Shown in pieces: positions 10,121 through 21,854 of a stretch of 64,000 nucleotides of DNA. The stretch comes from Acorus gramineus (Eukaryota > Streptophyta > Magnoliopsida > Acorales > Acoraceae): positions 12,801,831-12,865,830 of the forward strand of contig CM060854.1 in NCBI GenBank assembly GCA_030737835.1. The letters run 5' to 3'. Within the stretch, counting starts at the first letter, position 1. Every line of letters begins with the position of its first letter. The translations under genes and the position numbers were made by a program. The notes below the pieces were generated by a model. That model saw only the letters and a program-made list of their open reading frames with translations, searched no databases and was not told where the DNA came from.

Positions 10121-10529
10121 CCCAATGTTGTCGACAACCTCTGCTGGGCTCTCTCTTCCTCTCATTTCAAGCCCCCCATGTGTTTGATTGAATGACACAA
10201 AGAGAAGGTGAAGGTGGAGGAGGAAGTGGTGGTGGATCTTTGTGTTGTGTGGTTGATCTTCCCTTCTCTCAAGCTCCCTATACATGATCTTCCCCCCCTG
10301 ATTTTCAGCTGAAGAGGAGGCTGAGGAGGAGGCTGAGGGGTGGTGGTAGTGGTGGTGGCGGTTGAGGTGGTCGCGGGTGCGTCGAGGGCCCCCGAACCTC
10401 CCCCTTTTGTTCCCCCTCCAAGGTGAGCTCCTCCCCTCCTTTTCTTGATTTTTTTGGCTTAAGGGGTTGGTTGGGAGGTCATGCATGCTTGGTAGTTGGG
10501 TTAGGGTGTGTGTGAGGGGTTGGGGAGGA

Positions 10530-11045
10530 TGAAAATGTGGTTAGAATGGGCTGGGCGCGTGCTGGGCGTCGTCTGCGTTCGTGCGCGCGCAGGCGCGCGC
10601 AAGGGAGCGCTGGTGGGCGCGCAGACGCGCGCGGGCGCGTGCGCGCGGGTGCAGGCGCGAGCGGGGGTGCAAGCGGGAGTACGCGCGGGTGTGCGCGGGC
10701 GTGCGCGCACGCGGGCAGGGCACCTGGGCACTGCGCCTGGGTGCGGGGCAGGGCGCCTGGGCATGCGCCTGGGCGCGGAGCTGGGGACCAGTGCGTGCGT
10801 GTGCTGGGGCGTGCGCGCAGTGCGCGCGGGGGCGCGCTGGGCTAGATGCGCGGTGCGCGCGGGCGTGCGCGTGCGTGCGGCAGTGCGTCGGGGCGCGCGG
10901 GCAGGCGCGCGGCAGTGCGCCGATGGTGCCGGAGTGCGTGCGTGCGTGCGCATTCGTGCGTGCGCGTGCGGGTGGCCATGCGAGCGGCTGCCCGGGGGTG
11001 CGGGAGTGAGTCGGGGTGCTCGGGCTAGCGTGCGTACGGGCCGTA
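10530..11045. other. CpG-dense block of the family A LTR
   Basis: This is the plus-strand counterpart of the block at 2473-3230, with GCGCGCGGGCGTGCGCG-type sequence. It lies inside an intron-like span from donor-like CAAG/GTGAGC (10422/10423) to acceptor-like TTGCAG (11133). Open frames on both strands are compositional artefacts. Confidence 0.8.
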
Positions 11046-11133
11046 TGTACGTTTGCCCGAGTGTTGTGTATTTTTAGTGTATTTTGGGGTATTTGCGTAT
11101 TTTACTCACCAAGTTGATTACCCTGTCTTGCAG

Positions 11134-11169
11134 ATCTTGACGGACGGTCGCGCGACGACCCGGTTATTG
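11134..11169 (+). other. Conserved 36-nt AG/GTGAGT cassette
   Basis: CTTGCAG, then 36 nt beginning ATCTTGACGGACGG, then GTGAGTGGGAC. TTTACTCACC and pyrimidine-rich sequence upstream resemble a branch point and tract. It is the plus-strand reference copy of the cassette described at 2380-2415. Confidence 0.55.
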
Positions 11170-11914
11170 GTGAGTGGGACAACCCAACCCAGTTGGGAGG
11201 CGCTATATGCACTTGGGCGTATACCGTCCTCCCCTGGGGCACCATAGTTAATATTAACTGATTAATATGTAATTTGTGCAAGCATGATTAGTGTGTAGAA
11301 TGCATGCCACCCTAGACTTGTATGTTAGGGACTTGCACCCATAGGATATGTGTAAGAGCCGTGCATCCTGTCACCCTGTTTATATGATAGGAAGCCTCGA
11401 CCTATGCATGTGTCCTACTAGTTTGATTTATTAATTAAATGCAAACTTATGATATCTTAGTATGCCTTGGGGAATATTAAGGGGGCCTTGCGAGGTCAAC
11501 ATTGAGACCCGGGCTAGGGTACTCCGTGTTCTTTGTTTGGTTGGTGGGATGTCCTATATCGGGACCTCAGGTTGCCCTCCCAAGGTTTCTTTTCCTCATT
11601 ATTATCTTATGTATTCCCCGCATCTTGGTTATGCGCGCTGGAGGAATTCTGAAGAATTCAAGACATTAGAGTTGTAGAGATGTGTTGTCAGCGGATCCGA
11701 GTGGATCATATGCGATGGATAGACTGTTCTGTTCCCTTCGTTGGATCCGTGTAGAGACTGCCCCGGCGTTAGAAAGGCTGTCCCGTGCAGGGGCTCCCAT
11801 CAGTAGGCACCTCCTGATTTGGTAGACGGACTGTGCTGAATGTGGGAGTGGCCAAACGGCCTACGGAGTGGGGAGAGACTATCAGTGGACCAAGGGTGAC
11901 CAACAGCCTAGTCA

Positions 11915-12175
11915 GTCCCAAGAGCCTATGTCATCTATTGAGGGGTGAGGGTAAGGGTATGGTGGGCCGGCGATGTGGCGACCCACAGGATTGTGTAAGG
12001 ATGATTATCAGCCTTGTAAGTCCCAATATCCTTTGTCACCTATTGAGGGGTGAGGGTGTAGTGGGTTGGCGATAGCGACCCGCTGGATTTGTGTAGTTAG
12101 TCCCAATATCCTATGTCACCTATTGAGGGGTGAGGGTGAGGGTGTAGTGGGTTGGCGATAGCGACCCACTGGATT
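11915..12175 (+). repeat. Three imperfect repeats with G-run motifs in the LTR
   Basis: Units start TCCCAAGAGCC/TCCCAATATCC and contain TATTGAGGGGTGAGGGT, then GGCGATAGCGACCC. The last unit has four G-runs within 12127-12151, fitting the G-quadruplex pattern. The same repeats in reverse are at about 1000-1220 and 30145-30320. Confidence 0.75.
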
Positions 12176-12709
12176 GTATAGCTGTTGCCATTTGGTGGCT
12201 TTTAATAATGAGATTGTGGATTATTAAGATCTGGTGGTTAATATAATTGTGATGCATGGGTTGTGCTGTTCACTGAGCGTGTGGCTCACCCCTCGCATAA
12301 TATTATTTCTCCAGAGTCATCTGAGTCGGAACTGAAGGAAGAGCTCCCCGAGGGACTTCATCAGTAGCGGAGTAGCGCCACGTCCCGCGAGTATCAGAGG
12401 CTATCAGCATCCCTTGTGATTGTATGTATTATATTCCGTGCTTGGGCACGCGTTTGTATTGTATTTGGATGTCATTGTATATATTGGCTCTCACAGGGCA
12501 AGTTGATTATGTATCGAGTCTGTAATATGTTTGGATTACAGATTCAGTCTTTTAGCTTCCGCATTTGGTGTATATATCATGTCAGCCCTGCTTTGTAGTC
12601 TGTGTTGTCATTTTAGCTGTTGTGTGAGTATGTTATTGAACTCCTGTTTAGACTGATATCATATATACACTTGCCGCGTGCCGGGGACGCCCGGGGCGTG
12701 ACAAAAAGT

Positions 12710-12721
12710 TGGTATCAGAGC
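12710..12721 (+). other. tRNA-iMet primer-binding site of element D
   Basis: TGGTATCAGAGC lies 7 bases after the LTR end at 12703. It shows plus orientation and an internal region starting here. Confidence 0.9.
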
Positions 12722-12823
12722 CTGGTCCTGTCAGAGCCAATGGTCTTCTTTTCGTAGAGATGAGTCCTAGGATTTCTATATGAGTATTCTGATCCTAGTG
12801 TCTGGTTTTCTTGGGTTGCTGAT

Positions 12824-13217
12824 ATGCCTCCTCGTGGAGGACGGCGCGGACATGGTCCCTCTCGACCTTTGGAGGTTTCTGGACCTATCAGAGGCGAGGA
12901 TGCTACTGGAGAGTCCACGGTTGTGAGGCCAGGATTGGCGCAGGAGCCTCCCGCATGGAAACGTGCATTCGCTCGATAGCGGATTTGGTGGAGACTCAGA
13001 CCAAGGCACTGGAGGCCCAGACTAGAATGTTGGCAGAGCAGGCACGGGAGACTCAGGAGCTGCGGGCGGCCCGTGATGCAGTTCCACAGGTCCCCTTGAT
13101 GGCAGATCCGCCAGTGGTACCCGAAGTACCCCCAGTCCCCGTGGTGTTCCCAGCGGTGAAAGTTCAGGATCCCCTGGTGAGGGAGGTGGAGCTAGAGGCT
13201 GTAGCGCGAGTATTGAG
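12824..13217 (+). pseudogene. Gypsy gag fragment of element D
   Basis: The ATG at 12824 begins MPPRGGRRGHGPSRP, a basic Gly/Arg-rich gag start. A stop follows at the codon after FAR (TTCGCTCGATAG, about 12970), while the +1 frame continues ETQTKALEAQTRMLAEQARE, a coiled-coil-like stretch usual in gag N-termini of this group. A frameshift thus disables it. It ends abruptly at about 13217, where LTR-like sequence begins. Only about 130 codons of a protein normally several hundred long are present. Confidence 0.65.
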
Positions 13218-13917
13218 AATGGTTGTTCGAGTTGAGGAGGCCGGGTTGTAGCTGTCCTGGCAGAAGGCTCCCATCCGTTGGTACCACCGATGCAGTCGGA
13301 GGGGTACTGATAGTGGGAGTATGCCCGGTACAGGCTACCCGGATGGGGATCAATGAATGATGTCGCGAGCGTGGAATCGTTCTCCCCTTCGTTGGATCCG
13401 ATGTAGGGACTCCTCAGCGTTAGAAAGGCCTTCCTGACAGAGGGCTCCCATCAGTAGGCACCTCCTGATTTGGGTTCGGACTGTGCTGAATTGTGGGAGC
13501 GGACCAGGCGGCCCACGGTGTGGAGGAGAGGCTACCGGTGGACCAGGGGTGTAGAGCAGTCTAAGTCTCTCCCAAAGTCCCAATATGTCTCCTTTCGGGA
13601 GTGAGGGTGTGGATGAGGCGAAGACGCGTCGCCTCGTGACCCAATTGTTGTTCGACCATTCCCAAGGATGTTGGGTCCGGTCTTGTGATGGATGTTGAAG
13701 GATATCGATGGGTGATTATCTAGATGTAGATGATCCAGTGGGGTTAATAGTGTTCTTTAAGGGTGATGTCTTCTTCCAGACTTCCTACTCTGGATGAGGG
13801 GCCTTGCAGGGTCAGCGTTGAGACCCGGGCTAGGGTACTCCGTGTTCCTTGTTTGGTTGTTGGGGTATCCTATATCGGGACCTCATGGTGCCCTGCCAAG
13901 GTTTCTTTTCCCAGTCA
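13218..13917 (+). mobile_element. LTR-derived block inside the element D body
   Basis: GTTGTAGCTGTCCTGGCAG onward follows 17240-17720 closely (CTCCCATCC, GGTACCACCGATGC, CCCTTCGTTGGATCCGATGTAG). The last 130 bp follow 11480-11600 (GAGACCCGGGCTAGGGTACT). LTR pieces in plus orientation thus sit between gag and reverse transcriptase fragments, which no functional element would have. Confidence 0.7.
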
Positions 13918-13949
13918 AGGACTACCTTAGAAGCATCAAATTGATGGTG

Positions 13950-14330
13950 GATTAAGTGCGAGTTTTGGTTGGAGAGTATGGCCTTTCTGGGCCACGTGAT
14001 TTTCTGGCAAGGGCATATCTGTGGACCCGGATAAGATGCTCGCCGTGTTAAATTGGCGTCGACCGTCGAACCCCGCAGAGATTTGGAGCTTCCTGGGCTT
14101 GGCGGGTTATTACAGGAGGCTTGTCGAGGGTTTCTCGAAGATAGCTGTACCTCTTAACCGCCTCGCTCGGAAGGATGTCCGGTTCGAATGGTCCCCGTCT
14201 TGCGAGGAGAGCTTCCTGGAGTTTAAGCGAAGGCTCACCTCAGCGCCAGTTCACCCCTTCCGTCTGGGAGGGGTGGGTTCGCAGTTTGCTCCGATGCATC
14301 GCGGTTGGGTGTGGTGATGCGTTCGATCGG
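13950..14330 (+). pseudogene. C-terminal reverse transcriptase and RNase H start fragment (gypsy)
   Basis: Translation gives KCEFWLESMAFLGHV, then [40 protein letters not shown] and RRLTSAPV. This is the thumb/connection end of a Ty3/gypsy reverse transcriptase. [11 protein letters not shown], matching the first catalytic Asp motif of RNase H (usually YSDAS), follows at about 14280. Frameshifts interrupt it near 14010 and 14260. The part of the enzyme that should precede it, with the YVDD-type motif, lies downstream at 14936-15230. Confidence 0.8.
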
Positions 14331-14935
14331 GATTGGGTGCGTCCTATTGCAGCTCAGTGGGCGATCGCTAGTGGACAGGGTTCCACAGTGGCATCTGGAG
14401 TCGCTTCGATAAATCATTGTGTGTTGTAGCTGCCCGGTTGAGGCCAGAGCCCTGTGAGGTGCTCCCAGATCCTATGCTTGTGGTTCGCCCATATGGCAGA
14501 GATAGCGGGCTTGGGAGGCTACCAGGTAGAGGCCACACCGGGAGGGTGCTGCTAAATGATGACGAGAGCGTGGACTCCCCGTGATGAATCTGCCCATGGA
14601 GTGCAGGATGCCGGAGTTCCAATGGTTGTGATGAGCGGCCTATCTCTGGCGGCATGTAAGCACAGTTGTGGATACTGTCGCGTTTGCCCCACATTGGCCG
14701 CGAATAAGGAGACGCGATGCTAGCGTTCGTGATGGGACTCAACCGCCTATCAGATAGATGACGTCGCATAGGCATTGTCGAGGTTCGACGACCCCTTAAT
14801 GCGTGTCTTGTGGATTGAATGCGGTTGAGCGGCTTACCTAGTGTGTAAGTGTTATCATGAGCGCCAGCCATGCTCGAGGAGCAGAATCCGAACTTGATTG
14901 TTCATGGTGTTGTTTTGATCTCCCCGTGGAGGTAG
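14331..14935 (+). other. Unassigned, degraded internal sequence of element D
   Basis: No continuous pol homology is seen. At 14515-14580 the sequence (CTACCAGGTAGAGGCCACAC to GAGCGTGGACTCCCC) resembles the LTR segment at 17335-17400, so part is LTR-derived. The remainder may be decayed RNase H-integrase linker. Confidence 0.4.
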
Positions 14936-15230
14936 AAGATCAATTACCTTTGCCGCGAATCGATGATCTATTTGACCAGCTCTGAGAACGAGTGTCTGCT
15001 GTTAGATCGATCTTCGCACAAGGGTACCACAAGCTGGAGATCCGAGAGTTGGACATCCCGTAGATGGCCTTTCGTGACCGTTCGGGCACTACGAGTTTTA
15101 AGTACTGCCGTCGGGGTTGACGAATGTGCCGGATGCCTTCGTGGATCTCAAAAGTTTTATTGGGTTTCCGAGGACTACTTTGGTAGTCTTTGTTGAGTTG
15201 CTGTGGTGTGATGATAAGATGATGTGGGTG
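14936..15230 (+). pseudogene. N-terminal/palm reverse transcriptase fragment (gypsy)
   Basis: Across frames it encodes the counterparts of PRIDDLFDQL, the SKIDLRSGYHQL region (here DRSSHKGTTSWR in a shifted frame), LTNVPDAFVDL (consensus LTNAPATFMDL) and VVFVELL (consensus VVFIDDIL). The catalytic Asp pair is replaced by Glu-Leu. It has several stops. In a normal element this piece lies before the fragment at 13950-14330, so the order is swapped. Confidence 0.75.
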
Positions 15231-15349
15231 ACCTTGTTTCCCCAGGTTGGCATGCCCTCAGGCAAAGTTCGAGATCATCATCGCGTGAAAAGCGTCAGTC
15301 CATCGAGATTCCTCAGTGGACGTGAGAGTGGGTTGTCAGGGATTGTTGC

Positions 15350-15640
15350 AGACTCGTTAATGTCACGTTCGGGTCACGACGCCGTCTGGGTGATCATTGA
15401 CCGACTGACTAAGTCCGCGATTCCCTCCCTATCAGACTGATTGAGTCTCTGGACGCCTTGACGTGGGTTTTCACCTTCGCGATTGTTCGTCTTCATGGCA
15501 CTCCAGTCGGCGCTATTTTCGGTTGAGACGCGAGGGTTACTTTGAGGTTGTGGTGCGAGCCTCCATTTAAGTATAGCGTTTCATCGCCGATGGACAGCCA
15601 GTCAATGAGGATGAAATTTGGGGTCATTATGATATCTGTG
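15350..15640 (+). pseudogene. Integrase core fragment (gypsy), broken
   Basis: It contains GHDAVWVIIDRLTKSA (usual GHDAIWVIVDRLTKSAHF), then IVRLHGTPV and, in a shifted frame, SSPMDSQSMRMK, the counterpart of HPQTDGQSERT, whose Glu is a catalytic residue. Stops and frameshifts are frequent. It ends at about 15640, directly against the middle of a 3' LTR. Confidence 0.75.
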
Positions 15641-18162
15641 GTGTAAGTTAGAACCAGTTTTGCATGGCCTGTCCAGATTCGCGTAGGAATTGACCTGCTT
15701 CTGGAAATAATTTGTTTCGGGCTTGTAGAGGCAAAATTCATGGATTATGATCTCAGAATATCAGAGAATGTGCATGATTTATTTCATAATTTTTGGAAGT
15801 GTATTGGGTGCTGTGGAGACCAATTAGTAGGGCTGGTTGCATCAGGTTTGGCAGTTTTGCTTGGTTGAGTGTCAAGGAGTTGTTTGCATGTGTCTTGTGT
15901 GATAATATGGAATTATCAAGGGTTAGGGTATTCATGAAGTAAGCTTATTTGTGTGATAGGAGGTTCCATATTTTAATTGTGGATCATTGGTTGTATTTTG
16001 CAGATCTCGTAGACCGGACGCGCGACGATCCGGGTATCTGTGAGTGGTTTGGTCCAATCCCCCCCCCCTCTCGAGATGCGCTCGACGCGCGTAGTCGTGC
16101 GTCGCGCATCGATGGGGCATCTTAGCTATACTACTTGTGTAGATAAGTAGTATGGCCATGCTTAAGCTATAAAATGTTAGATATCTTGCATGCTAGGCTT
16201 ATATACATGTATTGTATCCATGTATGAATGATTGTGTTGCATGCGCCCCTCTAGTATGGGCATGTATTTTTTTGTAATGTGTATGGATGTATAGAATATG
16301 GCATGCCTTAGGTAGTATTGTAATACTACTCTCACCATATTAATTGGAATATCCAGTATGATTAAGTCTGGGTTAATAACGGGCACCTGCCTAATATTCC
16401 CTTGCGATAAGACTCGAGGGAGTGGTGTAGTTGTTGCGCCCATGCTAATGGTGCGAAGCTATGACCAACTTCATGAGATGATGATCTCTCTCGCCCTCTC
16501 CCTCTGAACGAACTGAGTAAGTAGATGCGATTTCCTACTCGACTCAGGTTCGTTTGGAATATTGGCATGCACCTGTTAGTGCGCGAGATCGCGCTTGACC
16601 CTTTCTTTTAAGTTGGTGATATCCAATGCATGCTTAAGTTATGCCTTGTGTGCTTATGATTAATGGCCACGTATGCAGGATTAAGTGGGCCATACCTTGT
16701 ATGCATGTTGTATGATTGCTGTTTATGATGTAAATCAATGATTAGGGAGTATCCCTATGATTAATTGATATGTGATCGTGCATATGGTTCATGCACGTAG
16801 CTAAGATTTATCTCTCCTATAAAATATATGCGCATGTTAAAACTAACCAGGCCTATCTGAATTAGGCGTGGGTATGACCCGTTGTCGGTTTGTACCTTAT
16901 TAGTTAGAGCGCTAGCGATGTAATCGCCCCCATGCATCCGAGCAATGCACTCGTTTTGGAATTCAGGAGAATTCGTTATCTTATCGTTTAGTTAAATCGG
17001 TAGTTGTGGCATTAAGCTAGGCCTACCCGTGCTAGGCGTGTATATGAACCGCCTGTTGGGTTATGTGCCTTGGGATTATTTCTGCGTGAGAGCAGAGGCA
17101 ACCCCCCCCCCTTTGTGTCCGAGTGACGCAACCGTGTGGGAGTACAATAGTGTTCGATATCATCGATATGTGATTATTGAGAGTAGTTGTTTTTCCATTG
17201 GGTTCGCTTTGCGAACATGGAATGTTTACTCCCAATGTCGTCCGAGTTGAAGAGGCCCAGGTTGTAGCTGTCCTGACAGAGGGCTCCCATCCGTAGGTAC
17301 CACCGATGCGTTCAGAAGCGTACTGATCATGGGAGTGTACCAGGTAGAGGCTACCCGGGAGAGGGTTAACGAATGACATTGCGAGCGTGGAATCGTTCTC
17401 CCCTTCGTTGGATCCGATGTAGGAACTTCTCGGCATTGGAAAAGTTGTCCTGACAGAGGGCTCCCATCCGTAGGTACCACCGAGGCGTTCGGAAGCGTAC
17501 TGATCGTGGGAGTATACCAGGTAGTGACTACCCGGGGAAAGGGCTACCGGTGGACCAAGGGTGTAGAGCAGTCTAAGTCTCTTCCAAAAGTCCTATGTCA
17601 CCTCTAAGGGGTGAGGGTGAGGATGAGGTGAAGACACGTCGCCGCGTGACCCATTCGTTGTTCGTCCGTTCCCATAGTTGTTGGGTCCGGTTGCGTATCG
17701 ATGTTCAAAGACATCGTTGGGCAGTTATCCCGATGTAGATGTTTCAGTAGCGTTGTGTAGACCAGTAATTCCGGGTCTCGTCGACCAACGGTATGGTCTC
17801 TCCCCAAGAGACCCAAGAGTCTCCCTCCGGGAGTGAGGGTGAGGTTGGTGATTCAGTAGTGTTGTGTGGACCAGTAATTCCGCGTCTCTTCGACCAACGG
17901 TATGGTCTCTCCCCAAAAGTCCCAAGAGTCTTCCTCCGGGAGTGAGGGTGAGGTTGGTCGCGCCGCCGCGTGACCCTGTTATCCATGGGTTTCCACCCAT
18001 GTTTTCCTTGAAAGGAAATTGCTTTAGTATTGAATTGTTGTATGGTGATTGGTTTCCAGCCACTCACTGAGCTTGTAGCTCACCCCTCGCATACTGTTTC
18101 TTTTCAGGGGCAGTGTTGGGCATGGAGCTGGAGCTTCCCTGTGGCATGTCTTATGGGCGTGG
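15641..18162 (+). mobile_element. 3' LTR of element D, 5'-truncated; continues at 21855-22184
   Basis: It begins inside the LTR at GTGTAAGTTAGAACC, matching 23226 of the LTR at 22214, so the first kilobase is absent. It carries the 36-nt cassette at 16004-16039. Its end, GGGCATGACA, is reached at 22184 after the solo LTR inserted at 18162/21855 (TSD CGTGG). It lacks the CpG block of family A. Confidence 0.75.
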
Positions 18163-21100
18163 TGTCACGCCCCAGGGCGGCCATCCCCGAGACGTGGCAA
18201 TAATAAATATCAGCTATCAATACCTGAGGTCAATAAGGACACCAACAACAATACACAAGGCGGCAAAGCAAGATAATGATAACTGGCTGAAAAGTGGAAG
18301 CATAATATATAACAATGTCTGTAAATCAAAAACATTATTATAGACCCGAATACACAATCAATGTCCTGTGAAAGCCAAGTCTAGACCAAAGAAAATACAA
18401 CTTGTGCCACATGCACGATTTACAAAGCATAAAATGACTCTAGGAATGCTGACAGCCTCGCACACGCCACCCGCCGGCAGAACGCTCCACGCCCATAAGA
18501 CCACGCCATAGGAAGCTCCAGCTCCACACCCAACACTGCCCATGAAAAGAAACAGTATGCGAGGGGTGAGCTACAAGCTCAGTGAGTGGCTGGAAACCAA
18601 TCACCATACTACAGTTCAATACATAATCAATTTCCTTTCAAGGAAAACATGGGTGGAAACCCATGGATAACTGGGTCACGCGGCGGCGCAACCAACCTCA
18701 CCCCCACCCTCGCTCCCGGAGGAAGTCTCTTGGGACTTATGGGGAGAGACCATACCGTCGGTCGAAGAGACCCGGATTTACTGGTCTAGAGACCATACCG
18801 TCGGTCGAAGAGACTCGGATTTACTGGTCTACTCAACACTACTGGATCATCTACATCTAGATAATCGCCCAACGATGTCCTTCAACATCGATCACGAGAC
18901 CGGACCCAACAACTATGAGAACGGTCGAACAACGAATGGGTCACGAGGCGACGTGTCTTCGCCTCATCCACACCCTCACTTCTGAAAGGAGACATCCTGG
19001 GACTTTGGGAAGAGACTTAGACTGCTCTACACCCCTGGTCCACCGGTAGCCTCTCCCACCCTCGTGGCCTCCGCCTAGTCCTCTGACAGGTATAGCCAAC
19101 GCCGGGGAGTTCCTACATCGGATCCAACGAAGGGGAGAACGATTCTCACGCCCGTAACATCATTCGTTAACCCTCTCCCGGGTAGTATCTACAACCCGAT
19201 CTCCTCAACTCACCGCTCTACACCCTTGGTCTGCCAGTAGCCCTTTCCCACCCTCGTGGCCTCCACCTAGTCCACTCCCACCATCCGTACTGTCCGACAC
19301 ATCGGAGGTACCTACGGACGGGAGCCCTTTGTGAGGTACAGCCAACGCCGGGGAGTTCCTACATCGGATCCAATGAAGGGGAGAACGATCCCATGTTCGC
19401 AAAGCGAAACCCAAAGGAAAACAACCACTCTCGATACTCGCTTATCGAGATATCACACACATGCATAACAACAACCAACACACTCATATTAACCTTAAAG
19501 TAGTCATAGTCCCTAAACGGGAGTAACTACACAAGTTAGAGGGTCGTAACATCGCCGATCCACCCCACGCTCACCCTTTAGGGGTGTCATGGGTCCTTTG
19601 GGACAGACTAGACCGCTCTCCACCCCTGGTCCACCCGGTAGCCCTTTCCCACCCTCGTAGCCTCGACCTAGTCCACTCCAACTACCAGTACTGTCTGACA
19701 CATCAGAGGTACCTACGGACGGAAGCCCTCTGTCAGGTACAGCCAACGCCGGGGAGTTCCTACATCGGATCCAACCAAAAGGAGAAGACAGCCTACTCAC
19801 GCGCGTACGATCCTATTGGATCCGTCGACAACGATTTCTAACACTACTAATGTCATGAATTCTCAAGAATTCCTCCAGGGCGCATAACTAAGATGTGGGG
19901 AAACATATATTATAACAAGGTTATAATATTCTCTAAGGCATGCTTACAATAATATAATCACATAATCCCATCTTGATTTAAATAAATTAAACTAAATGGG
20001 AACATGCATAGGTCAGGGCTTTCCAATCAAGGGACAAGGTGACTAAACATGCATAGGCCGCTATACATGATATAAGGGTGCATATCCCTAGCATACAAAG
20101 TCTAAGGTGGCATGGATATATCATATTTATCATGCATGCATGGTATCTACATATTTTAGCTAGGGGGGGGGGCATCGATGCGCGACGCGCGTCTATGCGG
20201 GTCGAGCGCATCCCTAGAGAGGGGGGGGGGGATTGGAATCGAACCACTCACCTTACAACCCGGGACCTCGCGCATCCCATCCGACGAGATCTGCAAGGTA
20301 GGGGCATCCAACTGGTGAGAAACAACACAATTTACACATAGAAATTATTAGAAATACCCAATACTCGGACAAGCATGCATACGGACTCGCACGCATGCGA
20401 GCACGCACGTACGCACGCGAGTCCGAGTGCCCCGACACCTACCCGAACCCTCGGGCAGCCACACGCATGGCCCCCCGCACGCACACGCACGAATGCGCAC
20501 ACACGCACGCACCCCAGCACCATCGGCGCACTGTCGCGCGCCTGCCCGTGCGCCCAGACGCGCTACCGCGCGCACGAGCACGCTCATGCGCGCCCGCGCG
20601 CACTGCGCGTCCAACCCACGCGCCCTCGCGCAGCACCCCACGCACGCCCCAGCACGCGCACGCACGTGCACGCACGCGCGCGCGCGCACTGGTCCCCAGC
20701 CCCGCGCCCAGGCGCATGCCCAAGCGCACTGCCCCGCGCGCGCGCTCTCGCGCGCACTCGCGCGCACTCCCGCTCGCGCCAGCACCCTCGCGCACCCGCT
20801 CGCCCACTCCGCGCGCACCCGCGCACTCGCGCGCACGCACCCGCGCGCGTCTGCGCGCCCGACTGCGCCTGCCAGCGCCCGCCTGCGCGCGCACGCGCGC
20901 AGACTGCGCCCAACGCGCGCCCAGCCCATCCCAACCTCATTTTAACCCTCCCCAACCCCTCACACACACCCTAACCCATCTACCTAGCATGCATGACCTC
21001 CCTAACATCCCCTTAAGCCATGGGAAAACCAAGAAAAGAAGGGGAGGAGCTCACCTTGGAGGGGGAATGAAAGGGGGAGGTTCGGGGGCCCTCGACGCAC

Positions 21101-21854
21101 CCGTGACCACCTCAACCACCACCACCACCTCAGCCCTCTCCTCAGCCTCCTTCCATGGCTGCAAATCAGGGGGGGGGGGAAAGACAAGATATGAGAGCTT
21201 GAGAGGGGAGGATCAACAACACCACACATGCACAACCTTCTCTTCTTCCTTCACCTCCTCCTTCTCTTTGAGACATTTAAACAAACACTTGGGGGGGCCT
21301 TTGAAAGAGAGAAGGAGAACCAAGAAGTGTTAGACGTGGAAGTGAGAGGGAGAGAGAGAGAGAGAGAAAGAGAGATATTTGTTGCATACAAATATCTAAA
21401 AGGGAATGAAAAGACCTAGTCGCCCTTTGACTAGAAATTCTACGCATGCTTCACTGGAACATCCATAACTTCTTCGAACAATTCTACGTCCGATGGAAAT
21501 CCAAGAAGATTATCTACAACTTTCATGTTTATGCCAAGATCAAATAATCTCTCCAGCTATTCCGAAATTAGAGCTAAACATAGAACAGGGCTGCTACCAG
21601 AATTTCCCTCCCTGGGGTATACTTGGAAAAATACCCATAACTTTTACTACAAGAATCCAGTTGATCTAATTCCACTTCTGTACGAAAGCTAACTCAAAAC
21701 TGGATATCTCATAATAAAATCATATTTAAACCTCTTCATCTTGGATTTTAACAAAATCAAATCCAAATACCAAATCAGGAATACATAACTTCTAGAAAAA
21801 AAATTATGTACCCAAATTTTCAATCAGAGTGCTCCAAATGACACATGCACAACA
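18163..21854 (-). mobile_element. Solo LTR, 3.69 kb, TSD CGTGG
   Basis: The plus strand runs from TGTCACGCCCCAGGG to ATGCACAACA, flanked by CGTGG at 18158-18162 and 21855-21859. The sequence on both sides joins into the LTR pattern seen uninterrupted at 35630-35700. It includes two 43-bp repeats (18746-18831), the cassette at 20252-20290 (39 nt), poly-G runs near 20163 and 20219, and a CpG block at 20370-20930. Confidence 0.92.
18746..18831. repeat. Two 43-bp repeats in the solo LTR
   Basis: GAGACCATACCGTCGGTCGA begins each unit (18746 and 18789). The same unit occurs three times at 23904-24032, so copy number varies between family members. Confidence 0.9.

Larger units (their letters stand above)
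9613..12703 (+). mobile_element. Family A LTR segment directly before a primer site
   Basis: It runs from TGTTGTGCCTGTGTCAGTCGG to GGGGCGTGACA (3,091 bp) and matches, in opposite orientation, the solo LTRs at 451-4123, 18163-21854 and 23318-27127. The primer site lies 7 bases after its end, so it acts as the 3' part of a 5' LTR. No matching TSD to its left flank TTCCC was found after any plus-strand LTR end. I therefore read it as part of mosaic element D rather than a separate insertion. Confidence 0.7.

Noticed and set aside
9613-12703. Separate solo LTR with its own TSD
   Set aside because: The left flank TTCCC has no partner at 12704, where a primer site follows instead.
12710-12721. tRNA gene
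   Set aside because: TGGTATCAGAGC is only the primer-binding complement of initiator tRNA-Met. No cloverleaf surrounds it here or at 4503-4514.
14963-15440. Independent host genes
   Set aside because: The peptides match shifted frames of gypsy reverse transcriptase and integrase, with stops.
20395-21333. 312-codon frame covering a CpG block and the adjacent leader
   Set aside because: It joins low-complexity sequence to antisense LTR leader. The frame is not kept in the other LTR copies.
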